The notes below the pieces were generated by a model. That model did not search any database. It was not told where the DNA came from and saw nothing but the letters and a program-made list of their open reading frames with translations. A stretch of 46,557 nucleotides of DNA. Origin: Fluviibacter sp964604465. Its GTDB lineage: Bacteria > Pseudomonadota > Gammaproteobacteria > Burkholderiales > Rhodocyclaceae. Within the stretch, counting starts at the first letter, position 1, and every line of letters begins with the position of its first letter. Where the stretch lies: contig CAZRYZ010000004.1 of the NCBI GenBank assembly GCA_964604465.1, positions 1 to 46,557 on the forward strand, given 5' to 3'. Both the position numbers and the translations under genes were made by a program. Shown here one piece after another: positions 42,679-46,557 of this stretch.

Positions 42679-44118
42679 ATGCCGCACTCTTCGCACAAAC
42701 ACCACACCCACGGCAGCGACATGGTCGAAAACCGACCGTTTCACGAACTCCAGATCGGCGATAACGCCACCGTGACCCGGACGATTACGCTGGATGATCT
42801 GAAGCTTTTTGCCGCCGCCACCGGGGACGCTAACCCGGCGATGATTGATCCCCAGTTTGCGGACAACAGCATCTACCGGGAGGTGGTTGCCAACGGCATG
42901 TGGTCAGGCGCGATGCTGGTTAACCTGCTGGGCTGCCAGTTACCCGGACTCGGAACGATCCTGGTCGATCAGAATCTGCGATTCCTGCGTCCGATCATGG
43001 TGGGCGACACCGCGACATTCAAAATTACGGTTGAACGTAAGTACGAGCGCACACAACACGTGCTCTTTGACGCCGAGGTCATTCTCGAGAATGGTCTGCG
43101 CGCCATTACCGGTACCCTGGAGGTACTCGCTCCAAAGGAAAAGATCATCCGGCCCCGGGTCAATGTACCCGAAGTCTTTCTGTCGAACCGGGACGAACGC
43201 TTCCAGGCCTTTATTCGTCAGGCCCAGGGGTTGCCGCCGGTGGTAACGGCGGTGGTCCACCCCTGTGATGCCGAATCCCTTCGCGGCGCCACGCTAGCCG
43301 CACAGAATGGCCTGATCGAACCCATTCTGATCGGACCATCGTCCAAGCTGCTCAAAACTGCTGCTGAGACAGGTCTGGATATCAGCCCCTACCGGATCAT
43401 CGACACCCCCTACAGCCAGGAATCGGCTCGCGTTGGCGTTGAAATCGTCAATCAGGGCGAAGCCGAAGCGCTCATGAAAGGTAGCCTGCATACCGACGAG
43501 TTGATGAGTGCCGTCGTCAGCCGGGCCAGCGGCCTTCGTACCGCACGACGCCTGTCGCATGTCTTCCGTATGGAGGTCGAGACTTACGCCAAGCCGTTGC
43601 TGATTACGGACGCCGCGATCAACATCGATCCGGACCTGGAAGCCAAGGCCGACATTGTGCAGAACGCCATCGACCTGGCACACATCTTGGGGATTGCCGA
43701 ACCGCGTGTCGCGATTCTCTCGGCGGTAGAAACCGTCAACCCCAAGATCCAGTCCACCATTGATGCAGCTGCCCTCTGCAAGATGGCCGATCGCCGTCAG
43801 ATTACCGGCGGGGTTCTGGATGGCCCGCTGGCGTTTGACAACGCCATCTCCGCCGATGCTGCCCGCACCAAGGGCATTAAATCCCCGGTCTCCGGTATTG
43901 CCGATATTCTTGTCGTACCTGATCTGGAATCGGGCAACATGCTGGCAAAACAGCTTGAATATCTAGCAAGCGCCGTGCCCGCAGGAATCGTATTGGGCGC
44001 CAAAGTCCCGATCATCCTGACATCACGCGCTGATCACGCCGAGAGCCGAATGGCCTCCTGTGTCATTGCGGTCCTGATTGCCAACGCCAACCGTCAAAAA
44101 GAAAAGCCGGAATCCTGA
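42679..44118 (+). CDS. MaoC-like hydratase / phosphate acetyl(butyryl)transferase fusion
   Basis: A fusion of about 479 residues of the type annotated as bifunctional enoyl-CoA hydratase/phosphate acetyltransferase. An N-terminal His-rich leader (HSSHKHHTHG) is followed by a MaoC hot-dog domain (about 15-155) and a PTA/PTB domain (about 165-475: AVVHPCDAESLRGA, ALMKGSLHTDELMSAV, KSPVSGIADILVVPDLESGNMLAKQL). The hydratase-2 motif should be GDxNPxH. Here it reads TGDANPAMID, so Asp 50 is present but the catalytic His is Met 55. The PTA half looks intact. The start at 42679 is an inference; a GTG at 42646 overlapping the fabI stop and an ATG at 42721 are alternatives. Confidence 0.9.
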   Translation: MPHSSHKHHTHGSDMVENRPFHELQIGDNATVTRTITLDDLKLFAAATGDANPAMIDPQFADNSIYREVVANGMWSGAMLVNLLGCQLPGLGTILVDQNLRFLRPIMVGDTATFKITVERKYERTQHVLFDAEVILENGLRAITGTLEVLAPKEKIIRPRVNVPEVFLSNRDERFQAFIRQAQGLPPVVTAVVHPCDAESLRGATLAAQNGLIEPILIGPSSKLLKTAAETGLDISPYRIIDTPYSQESARVGVEIVNQGEAEALMKGSLHTDELMSAVVSRASGLRTARRLSHVFRMEVETYAKPLLITDAAINIDPDLEAKADIVQNAIDLAHILGIAEPRVAILSAVETVNPKIQSTIDAAALCKMADRRQITGGVLDGPLAFDNAISADAARTKGIKSPVSGIADILVVPDLESGNMLAKQLEYLASAVPAGIVLGAKVPIILTSRADHAESRMASCVIAVLIANANRQKEKPES

Positions 44119-44131
44119 GACACCGGCTTTT
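44102..44131. terminator. Bidirectional terminator overlapping the 3' end of the PTA fusion
   Basis: AAAAGCCGG (44102-44110) and CCGGCTTTT (44123-44131) form a 9-bp stem around the TGA stop of the plus-strand gene. Read on the minus strand the stem is followed by CTTTTTGACGG, a good U-run, so it should end the fdxA-CBS transcript. On the plus strand the trailing Us are within the stem. Confidence 0.7.
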
Positions 44132-44151
44132 CGGGATCGATCGTACCAGGC

Positions 44152-44601
44152 TTAGTCGTTACCGTCTTCGGCTGGCCAGTTCTTGATAAAGTTTTTGAGC
44201 ATTCGGTTTTCAAAGCCCTGCTCTTCGAGAACCGCCTTGGCCACATCCATGAAGGACACCACCCCCATCAACACTGTGCCATCCATGACCGGCACGTATC
44301 GTTGGTGGTGATTGACGAGTAGCTCACGGACGGCCTCGATCGGCATATCCGGAGAAGCAACCACCGGGTTACTGACCTTGAAATCGGCTACGGTCATGGC
44401 CGAGAGATCGCCCTTGGTCTTACCGACCGCCTGCAGTACCTCTCGGAAGGTAATAAGACCGGACATCGCACCCCCATCCATGACGACCAGCGAACCAGCA
44501 TCGTGTTCCGTCAGTGCGGCAACCGCATCAGCGAGGCTCGCCCCCGAGTGGGTTGTGAAGAGCACGCTACCTTTAATTTTAAGTATTTCCTTGACCAGCA
44601 T
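44152..44601 (-). CDS. Two-CBS-domain protein
   Basis: A 149-residue cytosolic protein made of two CBS domains (about 5-60, with LTEHDAGSLVVMDGGAMSGLITFREVL; and about 75-135, with LLVNHHQRYVPVMDGTVLMGVVSFMDVAKAVLEEQ). CBS pairs bind adenosine nucleotides and usually regulate a partner. Here it stands alone, downstream of fdxA by 31 bases and probably cotranscribed. The partner and ligand are unknown. Confidence 0.88.
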   Translation of the reverse strand: MLVKEILKIKGSVLFTTHSGASLADAVAALTEHDAGSLVVMDGGAMSGLITFREVLQAVGKTKGDLSAMTVADFKVSNPVVASPDMPIEAVRELLVNHHQRYVPVMDGTVLMGVVSFMDVAKAVLEEQGFENRMLKNFIKNWPAEDGND

Positions 44602-44632
44602 AAAACGTCCACCAGAAACAGTTGAGATTGAA

Positions 44633-44956
44633 TCAGCGCACCAGATCAGCCAGTTTGCCTGACTGACCGTTAAAGGTATCCGCGTCCGGAAGGGGCTCCT
44701 TACGCTCCGAAATAACAGGCCACTGTTTGGCCAGCTCGGCGTTCAGCGCTGTGAAGGCTTCCTGACCTGCCGGCACATCATCCTCGGCATAGATGGCTTC
44801 GGCCGGGCACTCGGCCACACAGAGGGTGCAGTCGATGCACTCATCCGGGTCAATGACGAGAAAATTCGGGCCTTCATGGAAGCAATCCACCGGGCAGACA
44901 TCCACACAGTCGGTGTATTTGCATTTAATACAGTTGTCCGTAACGACGTACGTCAT
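44633..44956 (-). CDS. fdxA: Seven-iron ferredoxin FdxA ([3Fe-4S][4Fe-4S])
   Basis: Low-potential electron carrier. It has 107 residues from the second ATG (44956): MTYVVTDNCIKCKYTDCVDVCPVDC. AAAAGG abuts the first ATG (44962) and is 6 bases from the second, so the second is preferred. Cluster ligands: Cys 9, 12, 17, 21, 25 in the first motif (C-x7-C-x3-C arrangement of 7Fe ferredoxins) and Cys 40, 43, 46, 50 in the second (CIDCTLCVAEC-P). The C-terminal extension, about 50 residues, is typical of this Azotobacter FdI-like type. Divergent from trxA. Confidence 0.94.
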   Translation of the reverse strand: MTYVVTDNCIKCKYTDCVDVCPVDCFHEGPNFLVIDPDECIDCTLCVAECPAEAIYAEDDVPAGQEAFTALNAELAKQWPVISERKEPLPDADTFNGQSGKLADLVR

Positions 44957-45076
44957 GGTCATCCTTTTGGGTAAAACAGAATCAAAGACAGAAGCACTTT
45001 ATCAAGCCACCCTGCTCAAACGAACCAGAACGGCTTGCCCATTATGCCGTCTTACGGCAAACTGCGCACGTCTGTC

Positions 45077-45105
45077 TTGTGTCGCTCTCGATAAACAGGC
45101 ATAGT
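45077..45105 (+). promoter_or_regulatory. Candidate trxA promoter
   Basis: TTGTGT (45077-45082) and CATAGT (45100-45105) are separated by 17 bases, 50 bases before the trxA ATG. Just upstream is a TGCCGT/ACGGCA hairpin-forming repeat (45045-45059) that could be an operator. The rest of the 199-bp fdxA-trxA gap shows nothing else I can name. Confidence 0.4.
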
Positions 45106-45155
45106 ATTCCTTCGTTTGTTCCCCATTTACCAATTTCCACTTGAGGCAATGCGCT

Positions 45156-45482
45156 ATGAGCGAACATATTGTCCACGTCACCGACAGCTCCTTTGCTGAC
45201 GATGTGCTCCAGTCTGCCACCCCGGTTCTGCTCGATTTCTGGGCGGAATGGTGCGGTCCCTGCAAAATGATTGCCCCGATCCTCGACGATGTCGCCAAGG
45301 AATTTGCCGGCAAACTCAAGGTCGCAAAGATCAATATTGATGAAAACCAGCAGACACCGGCCCAGTTCGGCGTTCGCGGTATTCCGACCCTGATGCTCTT
45401 CAAGGCTGGCGCTGTCGAAGCCACCAAGGTTGGCGCGCTGTCCAAATCACAGCTGGTTGCCTTCCTCGATAGCCACCTGTAA
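45156..45482 (+). CDS. trxA: Thioredoxin 1
   Basis: General cytosolic disulfide reductase and electron donor to ribonucleotide reductase and others. It has 108 residues from the ATG at 45156 (GAGG 9 bases before it). The active site WAEWCGPCKM has Cys 33 and Cys 36, with the buried Asp 27 and the cis-Pro in RGIPTLMLF, all as in E. coli TrxA. It lies upstream of rho, an arrangement conserved in gammaproteobacteria, and is followed by a hairpin. Confidence 0.97.
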   Translation: MSEHIVHVTDSSFADDVLQSATPVLLDFWAEWCGPCKMIAPILDDVAKEFAGKLKVAKINIDENQQTPAQFGVRGIPTLMLFKAGAVEATKVGALSKSQLVAFLDSHL

Positions 45483-45490
45483 GATTTACG

Positions 45491-45511
45491 GGGTGGTATC
45501 TAACCACCCCG
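45491..45511 (+). terminator. Terminator-like hairpin after trxA
   Basis: GGGGTGGT and ACCACCCC form a perfect 8-bp stem with loop ATCTA, 8 bases after the trxA stop. Only GAGTTGT follows, so termination may be partial. Confidence 0.6.
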
Positions 45512-45761
45512 AGTTGTACCCGGTATTCCTAGTACCCCTAGTTTTACCCTGCTATACCGCTATGCACTGACCGAAGCAATTTCAGTCAGTTGGGCAGATC
45601 AAGCTGATTTGCCAGACAGCCTGCCCTTCAGGGTATGTCGTCCGCCTGCTTCAGGCAACCCACCACGCCGAAATCGATTCAAACGTCATTCTGCGCAGCT
45701 TGCGCTTTGGCGCCCGATCACCCGGATGGTTCCACTTTTAAAAACGTTCCGTACGTTCACC
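45512..45761 (+). promoter_or_regulatory. rho leader region with candidate extended -10 promoter and tandem hairpin repeats
   Basis: This gene-free stretch (the 279-bp gap counting the hairpin) contains an extended -10, TGC-TATACC (45551-45559), with no -35 match. Two similar short elements follow: GCCTGCCCTTCAGGGT near 45619-45634 and GCCTGCTTCAGGC at 45644-45656. The second is a perfect 5-bp hairpin. C-rich segments with few Gs lie before the promoter. Rho is autoregulated through its leader in E. coli; a similar role here is inferred. No clear ribosome site precedes the rho ATG. Confidence 0.4.
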
Positions 45762-46557
45762 ATGCATCTATCCGAACTCAAATCAAAACACGTCAGCCAG
45801 CTCATTGATCTGGCAACCGAAGCGGGCATCGAACATGCCAACCGCCTGCGCAAACAGGAACTGATCTTCGCCATTCTCAAAGAACACGCCAAAACCGGCG
45901 AAACCATTTTTGGTGACGGTTGTCTGGAGGTCATGCAGGAAGGCTACGGCTTCCTCCGTTCTCCCGAATCTTCTTACCTGGCTAGCTCGGACGATATTTA
46001 CGTCTCACCTTCGCAGATGCGCCGCTATAACCTGCGTGCTGGTGACACGGTCGAAGGCGAGATCCGGATGCCACGTGAGGGGGAGCGCTATTTTGCCCTA
46101 ATCAAGGTTGACCGTATTAACGGCCATGCGCCAGAAGCCTGCAAGAACAAGATTCTCTTTGAGAACCTGACGCCGCTGCACCCGAACGAACCCCTGCGAC
46201 TCGAGCGTGACAGCAAGACCGAAGAGAACCTGACCTCCCGCATCATCGACATGGTCGCTCCCATCGGCAAGGGTCAGCGTGGCCTGCTGGTCGCCTCCCC
46301 CAAATCCGGCAAGACCGTCATGCTGCAGAACATCGCACACGCCATTACGGCTAGCCACCCCGATGTAGTACTGATCGTCCTACTGATCGACGAGCGTCCT
46401 GAAGAGGTGACTGAGATGCAACGCTCGGTGCGTGGCGAAGTGGTTGCCTCGACCTTTGACGAACCGCCTGTCCGTCACGTGCAGGTCGCCGAGATGGTCA
46501 TTGAGAAGGCCAAGCGCCTGGTCGAACACAAGAAGGATGTAGTCATCCTGCTGGATT
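45762..46557 (+). CDS. rho: Transcription termination factor Rho (3' end cut by window edge)
   Basis: Hexameric RNA-dependent ATPase that ends transcription. I read 265 codons from the ATG at 45762 to the window edge; E. coli Rho has 419 residues, so about 155 are missing. N-terminal MHLSELKSKHVSQLIDLA, RNA-binding cold-shock-like domain with YGFLRSPESSYLASSDDIYVSPSQMRRYNL, then GERYFALIKV. Walker A is ASPKSGKT, where E. coli has APPKAGKT. The ATPase core goes on to LLIDERPEEVTEMQRSVRGEVVASTFDEP and ends in the Walker B region VVILLD. Confidence 0.97.
   Translation, partial: MHLSELKSKHVSQLIDLATEAGIEHANRLRKQELIFAILKEHAKTGETIFGDGCLEVMQEGYGFLRSPESSYLASSDDIYVSPSQMRRYNLRAGDTVEGEIRMPREGERYFALIKVDRINGHAPEACKNKILFENLTPLHPNEPLRLERDSKTEENLTSRIIDMVAPIGKGQRGLLVASPKSGKTVMLQNIAHAITASHPDVVLIVLLIDERPEEVTEMQRSVRGEVVASTFDEPPVRHVQVAEMVIEKAKRLVEHKKDVVILLD

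Noticed and set aside
1..46557. CRISPR arrays, IS elements, prophage genes, tRNA or rRNA genes
   Set aside because: No regularly spaced direct repeats, transposase or integrase motifs, or cloverleaf sequences were found by reading; every large stretch is taken by a housekeeping gene.

Overview
The window is ordinary chromosomal housekeeping DNA of a gammaproteobacterium. It has the rpsB-tsf-pyrH-frr-dxr-uppS-cdsA-rseP-bamA order with map-glnD divergent, a smc-zipA-ligA block (ZipA is a gammaproteobacterial division protein), trxA-rho, GreB, a 7Fe FdxA ferredoxin and a RelA-type (p)ppGpp synthetase. Coding density is very high and GC is moderate (judged by eye at about 55%). No tRNA, rRNA, IS element, prophage gene, integrase or CRISPR array was seen. 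A Chromatiales/Halothiobacillus-like host is a guess from gene content only.

Layout. (1) 1-9805, minus strand: rpsB, tsf, pyrH, frr, uppS, cdsA, dxr, rseP and bamA (cut by the left edge), covering translation, UMP synthesis, isoprenoid and undecaprenyl-lipid supply, phospholipid synthesis and outer-membrane assembly. The rpsB promoter and a structured leader lie in the 312-bp divergent gap to map. (2) 10118-13538, plus strand: map and glnD, ending at a hairpin shared with the next convergent unit. (3) 23303-13561, minus strand: smc, zipA, ligA, galU, a hypoxanthine phosphoribosyltransferase, an unknown SAM methyltransferase and a methylthioadenosine/methylthioinosine phosphorylase. The last three look like a purine/methylthio salvage module attached to a chromosome-maintenance operon. 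(4) 23447-24303, plus strand: short-form queF and a small secreted 17-kDa-antigen-like protein.

(5) 36248-24327, minus strand: nine tightly packed genes. These are a single LolC/E-type permease, lolD, comEC, an alpha/beta hydrolase, relA, ppk2, ppx, an orphan COG3235/CbiM-like membrane protein and a MATE exporter. The middle of this run joins (p)ppGpp synthesis with polyphosphate turnover. (6) 36361-39158, plus strand: an RpfE-like phosphoglycerate-mutase-related protein overlapping recJ. (7) 41747-39222, minus strand: greB and htpG. (8) 41849-44118, plus strand: fabI and a MaoC-phosphotransacetylase fusion whose hydratase motif has Met where the catalytic His should be. (9) 44956-44152, minus strand: fdxA and a two-CBS-domain protein. 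(10) 45156 to the right edge, plus strand: trxA and rho (cut), separated by a 279-bp region holding a terminator and the rho leader.

No clearly new multi-gene system was found. The observations most worth checking are the His-to-Met change in the MaoC domain, the relA-ppk2-ppx-COG3235 run, the MTI phosphorylase/Hpt pairing, the lone LolC/E permease, and structured RNA candidates in the rpsB and rho leaders and the rpsB-tsf and tsf-pyrH spacers.
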